Shown: positions 23,155 through 30,795 of the stretch, piece by piece
Layout of the letters: the number at the start of each line of letters is the position of its first letter
Position numbering within the stretch: position 1 is the first letter of the stretch
Assembly: GCA_030826265.1 (NCBI GenBank)
Contig: JAPJOH010000025.1
Span: 1 to 32,115 of the forward strand
From: Collinsella aerofaciens
GTDB taxonomy: Bacteria > Actinomycetota > Coriobacteriia > Coriobacteriales > Coriobacteriaceae
Direction of reading: 5' to 3'
DNA: 32,115 nt
Notes under the pieces: generated by a model
The model's input: the letters and a program-made list of their open reading frames with translations, nothing else
What the model was told of the DNA's origin: nothing
The model's database searches: none
Translations under genes and position numbers: made by a program

Positions 23155-23295
23155 GCGAGCGAGCCGCATTTGCGCCAAGGTGACGTGAAATGAGAGGGCG
23201 CTGACCTTCTGGTCGCGCCCTCGAAATTGAACGTCAGATTGGCGTGAATGCGGCCCGCGCAGCGTCAACGAGCCCGCCGTTCGGTAGAACGGCGG
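23155..23295. repeat. Structured repeat / candidate RNA element, copy B
   Basis: Same architecture as copy A at 13655-13802. The outer stem is 23163-23176 with 23241-23254 (14 bp, two G-U at the same relative place as in A) but with unrelated sequence. TGACGT (23181-23186) pairs with ACGTCA (23231-23236). The inner hairpin is 23194-23206 with 23211-23222, loop TTCT. The 3' hairpin is CCGCCGTTC (23274-23282) with GAACGGCGG (23287-23295). It ends 6 nt from the stop codon of the minus-strand nitroreductase gene. Confidence 0.85.
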
Positions 23296-23301
23296 AACTA
23301 A

Positions 23302-23823
23302 TTACCTTACGTAGATGATGTTGTCGCGGCGGGGTTTGGGCTCGGGTAGCGTGTCCTCGGCGTAGCCAAGAATGCAGTTACCGACACCGCGCAGACTGCC
23401 GTCGGCGGGCAGGCCCCAGCTGGCCAGCAGCTCCAGGCCCTCGGGCGAGTCAAAGACCTCATGCGCGCGGTGAATCCAGCACGAATCGACACCCAGCGCA
23501 TAAGCGGCGTTGAGCAAGTTGCCCATGGCGAGCGAGCCGTCTTCCAGATGTGTGGGCACGCTGCGGTCAACCAGCACCACCACAACGGTCTTGGCGCCAT
23601 AGAAGGGGTCGCTGTTGCTGCCCATGACTTGCGCGTTGAGCTGCGAGAGACGCTCGACGGTCGCGGGGTCGGTGACGGCGACAAACGTCACCGGCTGGCG
23701 GCCCATGCCGCTCGGTGCATATTGGCCGGCTTCGATAATACGTGCAAGCTTTTCGGCCTCGACGGGACGATCGCTGTAGTTGCGGCAGCTGCGGCGGTGA
23801 ATGAGTGCTTCGATAGTCTCCAT
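23302..23823 (-). CDS. Nitroreductase-family FMN oxidoreductase
   Basis: A 173-residue nitroreductase-like flavoprotein. The N-terminal FMN-binding block IHRRSCRNYSDRPV and the APSGMGRQP segment are typical, as is the later ALGVDSCWI. The start is at 23823 with AAGGAGA 5 nt upstream; an open extension of 32 codons lacks a site. These enzymes reduce nitro-aromatics, quinones or related electron acceptors with NAD(P)H; the physiological substrate is unknown. The gene is alone and convergent with the membrane-protein gene, with structured repeat B filling the gap. Confidence 0.9.
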   Translation of the reverse strand: METIEALIHRRSCRNYSDRPVEAEKLARIIEAGQYAPSGMGRQPVTFVAVTDPATVERLSQLNAQVMGSNSDPFYGAKTVVVVLVDRSVPTHLEDGSLAMGNLLNAAYALGVDSCWIHRAHEVFDSPEGLELLASWGLPADGSLRGVGNCILGYAEDTLPEPKPRRDNIIYVR

Positions 23824-24037
23824 GGTGTCTCCTTGCGGTGGCGTTGCAGATGCCCCGTTCATACCCGTCGGGCTCAAACGATAGACGGTCAATTGCCCGG
23901 CCAAAAGGATAGATTCCAATTGGGAAAGTAGGTTTGCATAAAAGTACCTTCAGAATGTGACAAACAAATGGGATGGTTAAACGTTTTATCCCGTCTACCC
24001 TGCGCTTTTTTACCACTTGCCTAAATGACGAACGCAT

Positions 24038-24054
24038 AACCTTTGATAAAGGTT
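24038..24054. promoter_or_regulatory. Palindrome upstream of the 96-residue orphan gene
   Basis: AACCTTT (24038-24044) and AAAGGTT (24048-24054) form a perfect inverted repeat with a 3-bp centre, 64 bp before the start codon. A candidate operator or a small leader hairpin; no clear promoter boxes are visible around it. Confidence 0.35.
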
Positions 24055-24117
24055 TTACTAAAGGAGTACCAACGTTTATCAATGCGCCGTGGTGGCGCCG
24101 GGCCAGGAGGTAACATC

Positions 24118-24408
24118 ATGTTCCAGGCTGGAGATGTCGTCGAGACCGATTTCGAAGGATTTCTGAAGCTGCTGCGTTCCAAGACGCGCGCTTTCGTGTC
24201 GATCAACGATCACGAGTACTACATCACGCACACCGATGGCTATTGGCGTGTTCAGGATTGCGAGGCCCTCAACGACAAGGGCCACTTTACTGACTGCTCC
24301 GAGCTGGTCAACACGGTCTGCGAGGTCGTCGAGCTGCCGTGGATTGCCGGCAAGAGCCTGCATGACAGCTTCTCGGGTGCTACGGTCTATGAGGCCGTCG
24401 CTGCTTAA
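24118..24408 (+). CDS. Conserved-looking small protein of unknown function
   Basis: A 96-residue soluble protein that I do not recognise. It has a compact fold-like composition with aromatic and acidic residues (DHEYYITHTDGYWRVQDCEA) and three Cys (49, 59, 68 approx.), no signal peptide and no membrane segment. Translation is strongly supported: a near-perfect AGGAGGT lies 6 nt before the ATG, and a strong terminator follows the stop. It therefore looks like a well-expressed single-gene unit. An upstream ATG at 24043 is open in frame but has no comparable site. Confidence 0.8.
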   Translation: MFQAGDVVETDFEGFLKLLRSKTRAFVSINDHEYYITHTDGYWRVQDCEALNDKGHFTDCSELVNTVCEVVELPWIAGKSLHDSFSGATVYEAVAA

Positions 24409-24432
24409 CAGCCAACACTCGATATTCTCTCG

Positions 24433-24470
24433 CAACCGCCGGCGCCGCCCCCGCGCCGGCGGTCTTTTTT
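24433..24470 (+). terminator. Terminator of the small orphan gene
   Basis: ACCGCCGGCGC (24435-24445) pairs perfectly with GCGCCGGCGGT (24453-24463), followed by CTTTTTT. Confidence 0.93.
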
Positions 24471-24512
24471 GTCGATATGCTTATGTAGAGCCGACCATAA
24501 ACAACGAGCTTG

Positions 24513-24571
24513 TTGACGATAGTCAAAACTCGGACTAATGTAGAGATATTAATTGGTCAAAACTCGGACTA
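24513..24571 (+). promoter_or_regulatory. Promoter and tandem operators of the MarR/ABC operon
   Basis: TTGACG (24513-24518) lies 17 bp before TAATGT (24536-24541). The 16-mer GTCAAAACTCGGACTA occurs twice, at 24522-24537 (between -35 and -10) and at 24556-24571 (just after the expected start site), 34 bp apart. Each copy contains GTC...GAC symmetry; the first extends to TAGTC...GACTA. The layout is as expected for autorepression by the MarR protein encoded next. Confidence 0.75.
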
Positions 24572-24587
24572 TCGAATGGTGGGAGAG

Positions 24588-25088
24588 ATGAATAGTGCAG
24601 TTAGCCCGGTCGATTTCGACCGGATGCTCAACGGGCTTGACCGTATCTATTCGGAGTTCGCGCGCGCCTGCGGTCTTTCGGACTGCGCCTACTGGATGCT
24701 CGTCGACACGAGTGCGGCGGGCGGAAGCGTTGCCGTGAGTCGGCTGACGAGTGAATGGTTCTACAGCAAACAGACCATCAATTCGGCGATCAAGACGCTT
24801 AGGGCGCGAGGGCTTGCGACGTTGGAGTTTGCCGAGGGCAGTCGTAAGAACAAGGTTGTGCGACTGACCGAAGAAGGCGTGCAGTTTGCCAAGCGCTACG
24901 CGTTGCCGGCGCAAAAAGCCGAGCAACAGGCATTCGAGGCGCTCGAGCCGTGGGAACAGCGCGAGATCATGCGCTTGGTCGGTAAGTTCTCCCATGTTCT
25001 TAACGAAGAGTGCGAGGCATTTAAACGGCAAGTGGCCGCCGAGAACGAGGCTGACGATAAGGGCGAGGGGGACACATGCGACTCTTAA
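24588..25088 (+). CDS. MarR-family transcriptional regulator
   Basis: A 166-residue winged-helix regulator. The helix-turn-helix and wing region reads VAVSRLTSEWFYSKQTINSAIKTL followed by the wing with SRKNKVVRLTEEG, typical of MarR. It most likely represses its own operon through the tandem 16-mers upstream and is released by a drug-like or toxic ligand exported by the ABC pair. The start is uncertain: ATG at 24588 has GGTGGGAGAG directly upstream at short spacing; ATG at 24576 is the alternative. The 3' end overlaps the first ABC gene by 13 bp, implying coupled translation. Confidence 0.9.
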   Translation: MNSAVSPVDFDRMLNGLDRIYSEFARACGLSDCAYWMLVDTSAAGGSVAVSRLTSEWFYSKQTINSAIKTLRARGLATLEFAEGSRKNKVVRLTEEGVQFAKRYALPAQKAEQQAFEALEPWEQREIMRLVGKFSHVLNEECEAFKRQVAAENEADDKGEGDTCDS

Positions 25089-26812
25089 TGAGGTTTATGA
25101 GGCCGTACCGCGGTCTGATTGCGGTGACGCTGTTTGCGGTGCTGATAGATAACGTCGGTACGCTGTTGGTTCCCACGATGCTGGCGAACATGGTCAACAC
25201 CGGTATTACCACGGGCGACATCGACTATATTTTACGCAACGGCCTGTACATGCTTATCGCGACCGGCATGGCCAGCGGCGGCACGGTGTTGGGCTGCTAT
25301 CTTTCGGCGCGCCTGGCCGCCAACGTGGCCTGCGATATCCGCAATGCCGTGTACGACAAGTCGCTCGAGCTGTCCGCCAGCGACTTTGAGCGCTTTGGCA
25401 CGGGTTCGATGATCACGCGCTCACTCAACGACATCAACGTGATTCAGCAAGCTGTCCTTCAGACGATTCAGTTGGTGCTGCCGGTGCCGTTCTTGGCCGT
25501 GGCAGGCATCATTTTTGCTTGGTTCATCGATCCCGCCATGGGCACGCTGCTTGGTGTGGTCGTTGCGATCGTGCTGGTGGCGGCGGTCTTTACGGTGGCT
25601 AACGCCGCGCCGATCTTTATGCGCCTGCAGAGCTTTATCGACCGCATGAACGTGGTGCTGCGCGAGAACATCGTGGGCGTGCGCGTCATCCGCGCATTTA
25701 ACAAGGAGCGCCACGAGGAGCAGCGCCTGGACGAGGTGTTTAGCGATTACGCGGCCAACGCCATCAAGGTCAACCACCTGTTTGTGGGTCTCGACAGCTC
25801 CAGCTTCTTTTTGATGAATATCGCCGAGGTGGCGGTGCTGTGGGTGGGCGGCAACCGCGTGGGCGTCCACGCCATGCAAATCGGCAGCATTTCGGCCGTG
25901 TTGGAATACGCGATCCTGATTCTTTTCTTTGTGATGATGGCGCAGATGGTGATTCTGACGCTTCCGCGCGCCGCGGCGTGCCTCAACCGTGCGCAGCAGG
26001 TGCTCGAAATCGAGCCGAGCATCGTGGACGGCAAGGCTACGCTGGGCGACGGGGCGCCTGAGTCCGCAGACGGAGCCGACGCGGTCGCCGTGTTCGATCA
26101 TATGTCGTTTCGTTTTGACGACGCCGACGAGGACACGCTGTGCAATCTGAGCTTTACCTGTCGCCGCGGTCAGACGACCGCGATCGTCGGCTCGACGGGC
26201 TCGGGCAAATCGACGGTGGCCAAGCTCCTGCTGCGCTTCCACGATGCCACCAAGGGCGCCATTCGCCTGGACGGCGTTGATCTGCACGACCTTTCGCAAG
26301 ACGAGATTCGCGGGCGCATTGCCTATGTGCCGCAAAAGGCATGGCTGTTCTCGGGCACCGTAGCAAGCAATCTGCGCTTTGGCAACGAAGACGCGACTGA
26401 GGCCGACATGCTTCATGCGCTCCGGGTTGCCCAGAGCACCTTTGTGCTCGATCAGCCCCAGGGGCTCGATACTCCGGTATCCCAGGGCGGCACGAACTTC
26501 TCGGGCGGTCAGCGCCAGCGCCTGGCGATCGCCCGCGCACTCATGAAGCATGCCGATCTATATATCTTCGATGACAGTTTTTCGGCCCTGGACTTTAAGA
26601 CCGATGCCGCCCTGCGCCATGCGCTGCAGGACGAGACGCGCGATGCCGCGGTGCTCATCATCGCGCAACGTATCTCGACTATTTTGCATGCCGATCAGAT
26701 CGTGGTGCTCAAAGACGGCGAGATCGTGGGCCTAGGCACGCACGACGAGCTCATGGAAACCTGCGAGGTGTACCGCGCTATCGCGGAATCGCAGATGAAG
26801 GGAGGTGAGTAG
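25076..26812 (+). CDS. ABC half-exporter, degenerate-site subunit (heterodimer partner 1)
   Basis: A 578-residue fused membrane and ATPase half-transporter of the multidrug exporter type. Six membrane helices occupy about residues 10-310 and the nucleotide-binding domain about 335-560. Walker A is GSTGSGKST (about 371), the signature is FSGGQRQRL (about 474) and Walker B is IFDDSFSALD (about 496). The usual catalytic Glu after Walker B is Asp, as in the degenerate site of heterodimeric exporters such as TM287/288 and BmrC/D. The start at 25076 has GAGGGGG upstream. It must pair with the following gene product; the two are likely a drug or peptide efflux pump under the MarR. Confidence 0.92.
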   Translation: MRLLMRFMRPYRGLIAVTLFAVLIDNVGTLLVPTMLANMVNTGITTGDIDYILRNGLYMLIATGMASGGTVLGCYLSARLAANVACDIRNAVYDKSLELSASDFERFGTGSMITRSLNDINVIQQAVLQTIQLVLPVPFLAVAGIIFAWFIDPAMGTLLGVVVAIVLVAAVFTVANAAPIFMRLQSFIDRMNVVLRENIVGVRVIRAFNKERHEEQRLDEVFSDYAANAIKVNHLFVGLDSSSFFLMNIAEVAVLWVGGNRVGVHAMQIGSISAVLEYAILILFFVMMAQMVILTLPRAAACLNRAQQVLEIEPSIVDGKATLGDGAPESADGADAVAVFDHMSFRFDDADEDTLCNLSFTCRRGQTTAIVGSTGSGKSTVAKLLLRFHDATKGAIRLDGVDLHDLSQDEIRGRIAYVPQKAWLFSGTVASNLRFGNEDATEADMLHALRVAQSTFVLDQPQGLDTPVSQGGTNFSGGQRQRLAIARALMKHADLYIFDDSFSALDFKTDAALRHALQDETRDAAVLIIAQRISTILHADQIVVLKDGEIVGLGTHDELMETCEVYRAIAESQMKGGE

Positions 26813-26813
26813 C

Positions 26814-28820
26814 ATGACCGAGGAGCTCAAGAAGCAGGGCGGCGTTGATGACGCCGCTGCCGCGGTACTGGTCGAGGAAACGGCTGCCGTGGCATCCGAG
26901 CTGGATGACGCCGCCAAGGCTGCAGCCGAGCGCGAGGCTCGCCGCCAAGCGCTCTACGAGGAAAACGAGCGCGCCGAGGACGAGCGCGCCCGCGCTGAGG
27001 CAGAGCGCATGCGCGATGTGGACGACGAGGACGAGGACGAGAAACCCCGCGACACCTGGGCGACGGTGCGCCGCCTGTGGAGCGAGGCTGCCGGCGACCA
27101 TTGGCGCTTCTATATCGTGTTCGCGAGCATTGTGTTCTATGCCATCTTTAACACCGCCGCGCCGGCATATAGCGCCCGCGTGATCGATGAGCTGTGGGGC
27201 CACATTCAGGTGGCGTTTGCCAACGATACCACCTTCAACATCACCTGGGAGAACTGCGGCAGGACCATCTTCATCTACTTTATGATTTGGACGGCCGCTG
27301 CCTCGTTCTACGCGCTCCAGAGCTTTTTGATGTCGAGCGTCGCTGAGCGTCTCAATCTGCGCCTGCGCAACCGCATCGCGCAAAAGCTCAACCGTCTGCC
27401 GCTTGCCTTCTTTGACGCGCATCGTCCCGGTGAGGTCGTCAGCCGTGCGACCAACGACTTGGACAAGATGTCCGAGAGCATGCAGCGCGGCTTGCTGCAG
27501 CTTCTGGTGTCGATCGGTACCGTGGTGGGCGCTGTGATCGTGATGTTCGTGTTTAGCGTGCCGCTCACGCTCGTCTTTTTGTTCTTTATGACGCTGTCGC
27601 TGCTGGTGACGAAGGTCGTTTCGCGCCGCACGCACGATGTGACGGGCGAGCGCCAGGAGTGGGTGTCCAAGATTACGAGCGCGGTCGAGGAAGGCTATTC
27701 GGGCCGTTTGGTGATTCGCGCATTCAACCGCGAGCACCAGAGCTCTGCCGAGGTGCACCAGGCCTCGGGCGAGCTGGCGCGCGTGAGCACCAAGGCCGAC
27801 TTTATGATCAATGCCGTCGGCCCCGCGGTGCGCTTTATCGGCCGTTTGGCGCAGATCGTTATTGCGCTTGTGGGCTGCAGCATGCTGGTTGCCGGTCACA
27901 TGACCGTCGGCGTGTTCCAGGCGTTCTTCCAGTTTATTTACGAGGCGTCCGAACCCATGACGCAGCTGTCGTTTACCTTTAACTCGCTGCAGAGCGCGCT
28001 GGCGAGTGCGGAGCGCGTGTTCGACCTGCTCGATGAGCCCGAGATGGAGGCCGATCCGCTGCCGGACGAGGCCGCCAAGCTGCCGGGTCGCGTTGAGGGT
28101 CGCGTCTCCTTTGAGCACGTGCGCTTTGGTTATTCGCCCGACAAGCCGCTTATGCGCGACGTGTCGTTTACCGCCGAGCCGGGCCAGAAGATTGCCGTGG
28201 TGGGAACCACGGGCGCAGGCAAGACGACGCTCATCAACCTGCTCATGCGCTTCTACGAGATTGACGGCGGGCGTATTACGCTCGACGGCGTGGATACGAG
28301 CCGCATGGATCGCGGCGAGCTACGTCAGCAGTTTGGCATGGTGCTGCAAGACGCCTGGCTGTTCGACGGCACGATTGCCGAGAACATCGCCTACGGCTGC
28401 CCCGAGGCAACGCGCGAGGAGATTGTTGCGGCTGCGCGCGCCGCCCAGGTTGACTTCTTTGTGCGCACCATGCCGCAGGGCTACGACACGCGCGTGGCCA
28501 ACGATGCCGAAAGCATCAGCCAGGGCCAGCGCCAGTTGCTGACCATTGCGCGCGTGCTGCTCAACAACCCGGCGATTCTCATCCTGGACGAGGCGACCTC
28601 AAGCGTGGACACGCGCACCGAGCTTGCTATCGGCCGCGCCATGGACGCGCTTATGCGCGGGCGCACGAGCTTTGTGATCGCGCATCGCCTGTCGACGATC
28701 GTGGACGCCGACCTGATCTTGGTCATGGACCACGGCAACATTATCGAGCAGGGCACGCATAAGGAGCTGCTCGCAGCCGAGGGCGCTTATGCCGACCTCT
28801 ATCTGAGCCAGTTCGCATAA
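26814..28820 (+). CDS. ABC half-exporter, consensus-Glu subunit with charged N-terminal extension
   Basis: The partner half-exporter (668 aa). It begins with about 80 charged, Ala/Glu/Arg-rich residues predicted to be helical or coiled-coil and ending in a very acidic DDEDEDEK stretch, then six membrane helices and a nucleotide-binding domain. Walker A is GTTGAGKTT (about 463). Walker B keeps the catalytic Glu (LILDEATSSVD, about 587). The signature is altered to ISQGQRQLL from LSGGQ. The altered signature would face the Asp-type site of partner 1, giving one active and one degenerate ATP site. GGAGG precedes the ATG at 26814; the GTG at 26805 is less likely. Confidence 0.92.
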   Translation: MTEELKKQGGVDDAAAAVLVEETAAVASELDDAAKAAAEREARRQALYEENERAEDERARAEAERMRDVDDEDEDEKPRDTWATVRRLWSEAAGDHWRFYIVFASIVFYAIFNTAAPAYSARVIDELWGHIQVAFANDTTFNITWENCGRTIFIYFMIWTAAASFYALQSFLMSSVAERLNLRLRNRIAQKLNRLPLAFFDAHRPGEVVSRATNDLDKMSESMQRGLLQLLVSIGTVVGAVIVMFVFSVPLTLVFLFFMTLSLLVTKVVSRRTHDVTGERQEWVSKITSAVEEGYSGRLVIRAFNREHQSSAEVHQASGELARVSTKADFMINAVGPAVRFIGRLAQIVIALVGCSMLVAGHMTVGVFQAFFQFIYEASEPMTQLSFTFNSLQSALASAERVFDLLDEPEMEADPLPDEAAKLPGRVEGRVSFEHVRFGYSPDKPLMRDVSFTAEPGQKIAVVGTTGAGKTTLINLLMRFYEIDGGRITLDGVDTSRMDRGELRQQFGMVLQDAWLFDGTIAENIAYGCPEATREEIVAAARAAQVDFFVRTMPQGYDTRVANDAESISQGQRQLLTIARVLLNNPAILILDEATSSVDTRTELAIGRAMDALMRGRTSFVIAHRLSTIVDADLILVMDHGNIIEQGTHKELLAAEGAYADLYLSQFA

Positions 28821-28850
28821 TGTGACAAAGGGACAGTCCCACATGTCACA
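28821..28850. repeat. GACAAAGGGACAGTCCC-type palindrome
   Basis: TGTGACA (28821-28827) pairs with TGTCACA (28844-28850), with an inner GGGA/TCCC stem (28830-28833 with 28837-28840). It starts right after the stop codon of the ABC gene and shares the core GACAAAGGG.CAGTCCC with 10453-10469. Confidence 0.7.
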
Positions 28851-28853
28851 TCG

Positions 28854-28896
28854 AAAAAAGGCGCGCCGGGGATGAATTCCCTGGCGCGCCTTTGCG
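28854..28896. terminator. Bidirectional terminator between the ABC operon and cysE
   Basis: A 16-bp stem, 28857-28872 with 28878-28893, with one G-U and loop TGAAT. AAAAAA before it and TTT after it give T-tracts on the minus and plus strands respectively. Confidence 0.87.
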
Positions 28897-28930
28897 TTGA
28901 TGCCGATGTCATTTTGTGCCGCTTGCGTTC

Positions 28931-29635
28931 CTAGCGTTCGTCCACGAGCTTGGCGACGAGGGCCTTGAGCTCGGCCACCTCTCGCTCGAGTTCCTTGACG
29001 CGGCGGGCATTCTCGGTGATGCCCTGGCGGTTGAGGGCGGACTGCTCGGCGGCGTCATCGGGCATGTACTCGCGATGCTGCTTGGCGTCGAAACTCTCCT
29101 CGAACACACGGCAACCGTTGCGCTTGATGATACGTCCCGGCACGCCCACGACGGTGCAGTTGTCGGGGACGTCCTTAACGACGACCGAGTTGCCGCCGAT
29201 CTTGACGTTGTTGCCGATGCGGATGTTGCCGAGCACCTTGGCGCCCGTGCCCACCGTGACATTGTTGCCCAGGGTGGGGTGACGCTTGCCGGTCTCGTTG
29301 CCGGTGCCGCCGAGCGTGACGCCCTGGTAGAGCACACAGTTGTCGCCCACAATGGTGGTCTCGCCGATGACGACGCCCATGGCGTGGTCGATAAAGAAGT
29401 GCTTGCCAATCTGCGCGGCAGGGTGAATCTCGACGCCGGTGATGTGGCGGGTGATTTGCGAGAGCACGCGGGCGAGCGAGCGATGACCGTGCTCCCACAG
29501 CCAGTGCTCGGGCACGTGGTTCCACTTGGCGTGCAGGCCAGGATAGGAAAGGAAGATGACCAGACCGTTTTGCGCGGCGGGGTCCTGCGCCTGGACGGTC
29601 TTGATGTCCTCGCGAATGGTATTGATAAAGCTCAC
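28931..29635 (-). CDS. cysE: Serine O-acetyltransferase
   Basis: It acetylates serine with acetyl-CoA, the first step of cysteine synthesis. The protein (234 aa) has the left-handed beta-helix of hexapeptide repeats (IDHAMGVVIGETTIVGDNC, then GKRHPTLGNNVTVG), with the catalytic His in DHAMG and a second His in KRHP. It is of the short EpsC/CysE type lacking most of the long E. coli N-terminal domain. It adds a C-terminal coiled-coil (RRVKELEREVAELKALVAKL). The start is a GTG (29633-29635 on plus) preceded by AAGGGAGGG; an ATG 25 codons upstream has no site. A -10-like TATACT lies on the minus strand at 29677-29682. No cysK is nearby. Confidence 0.92.
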   Translation of the reverse strand: MSFINTIREDIKTVQAQDPAAQNGLVIFLSYPGLHAKWNHVPEHWLWEHGHRSLARVLSQITRHITGVEIHPAAQIGKHFFIDHAMGVVIGETTIVGDNCVLYQGVTLGGTGNETGKRHPTLGNNVTVGTGAKVLGNIRIGNNVKIGGNSVVVKDVPDNCTVVGVPGRIIKRNGCRVFEESFDAKQHREYMPDDAAEQSALNRQGITENARRVKELEREVAELKALVAKLVDER

Positions 29636-29778
29636 CGGCCGCCCTCCCTTAGCGCCATGGCAATGCGATTCAATAAAGTATAGCGATTCGCTAGGGATTA
29701 AAAAGGACAATCTTGGCGGCTTTGCGCTACAAGTGTCAGTTATGCAAACTTGCTGGTAATGGAGTCATGCTTTTGTGG

Positions 29779-29812
29779 GGTTGCGCACGAGGGGGCACCG
29801 CAACCGTATACT
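29779..29812 (+). promoter_or_regulatory. Promoter-proximal inverted repeat of the dedA-like gene
   Basis: GGTTGCG (29779-29785) and CGCAACC (29799-29805) form a perfect inverted repeat directly before a -10-like TATACT (29807-29812). It would cover the -35 region, so it may be an operator. Confidence 0.4.
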
Positions 29813-29858
29813 GGTCAACTTGGACGTATCCGCGCCCACAACTGAGAGGTTTTACTTC

Positions 29859-30506
29859 ATGGGTTTCATCAATTTTATTGCCGAGCTGCTCAAAGACCCG
29901 CGCACCGCGATTGCCAGCTGGATCGCCGCCGGCCCGCTTATGGCCTACGGCTGCGTATTCCTGATCATCTTTATCGAGACGGGCGTGGTGTTCTTCCCGT
30001 TCCTTCCCGGTGATTCGCTGCTGTTCGCCTCGGGTTTCTTTGCCCACAACGGCGGCTTTAACATCGTGGCGCTTCTGGCCACCGCATGGGCCGCTGCCAT
30101 TTTGGGCGATCAGTGCAACTTTATGATCGGTCACTTCTTTGGCCGCAAGATCATCGCTTCGGGCAAGGTCAAGGCCATGACGCCCGAGCGCATCAAAAAG
30201 TCCGAGGACTTCTTGGACAAGTGGGGTCACCTGGCCATCTTCCTGGGTCGCTTCTTCCCGTTTATCCGCACCTTTGTGCCCTTTATTGCCGGTATGGGCG
30301 GCATGCACTGGCGCAACTTTGTCATCTTTAACGTGCTGGGTGGCATTACCTGGTCAACGCTCTTTACACTGCTGGGCTACTTCTTTGGTGGCATTCCCTT
30401 TGTACAGGAGCACTTTGAGCTGCTAATCGTTGGCATCGTTGCCGTGTCGATCATCCCGACCGTGGTCGGTCTGGTCAAGGCTAAGCTGGGCAAAAAGAAC
30501 GCCTAG
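29859..30506 (+). CDS. DedA-family membrane protein
   Basis: A 215-residue DedA (VTT/SNARE-associated) protein with about five or six hydrophobic segments. The signature blocks are present: FPFLPGDSLLFASGFF and GRFFPFIRTFVPFIAGMGGM. DedA proteins act in the cytoplasmic membrane; some have been shown to be undecaprenyl-phosphate or lipid flippases and others affect membrane potential and drug tolerance, so the specific function is open. The start at 29859 has GAGAGG upstream; 28 open codons before it lack a site. It is divergent from cysE and has its own terminator. Confidence 0.92.
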   Translation: MGFINFIAELLKDPRTAIASWIAAGPLMAYGCVFLIIFIETGVVFFPFLPGDSLLFASGFFAHNGGFNIVALLATAWAAAILGDQCNFMIGHFFGRKIIASGKVKAMTPERIKKSEDFLDKWGHLAIFLGRFFPFIRTFVPFIAGMGGMHWRNFVIFNVLGGITWSTLFTLLGYFFGGIPFVQEHFELLIVGIVAVSIIPTVVGLVKAKLGKKNA

Positions 30507-30532
30507 CTCGAGCCAGCGCGCAGACCGTACAG

Positions 30533-30570
30533 TTGAGGCCCGTCACCGCTTACGGTGGCGGGCCTCTTTA
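30533..30570 (+). terminator. Terminator of the dedA-like gene
   Basis: GAGGCCCGTCACCG (30535-30548) pairs with CGGTGGCGGGCCTC (30553-30566) with one G-U and a 4-nt loop; TTTA follows. Confidence 0.85.
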
Positions 30571-30613
30571 GCTTCGGTCAAATGAAAATACTTTAGTTAG
30601 TTAAAGAAAAACG

Positions 30614-30642
30614 TTTTATCCGACGCGCGTGCGGAGTACAAT
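30614..30642 (+). promoter_or_regulatory. Likely promoter of ilvE with long leader
   Basis: A -10-like TACAAT (30637-30642) has a weak TTTTAT (30614-30619) 17 bp upstream. The same TACAAT occurs before glmS. Transcription from here would give a leader of about 145 nt before the start codon at 30796. I see no leucine-, isoleucine- or valine-rich leader peptide and recognise no T-box in it. Confidence 0.45.
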
Positions 30643-30795
30643 CTCGTGCATGCGAATCGACGTGCCATCGGCTTTGATGCCGTTTGCGTGTCCCGTCCGG
30701 CTCTACGCTCCGGGCGTGCGACGTTGCGACGCGGTCGGCCTCGGTCCTTGCGTGCGGGTTCGCGAGTATGCAACTGTGTATGTAAGGAGCGACAT

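Noticed and set aside
30650..30795. T-box or attenuator leader before ilvE
   Set aside because: The leader is GC-rich but shows no T-box sequence, no branched-chain codon run and no terminator/antiterminator pair that I can find.
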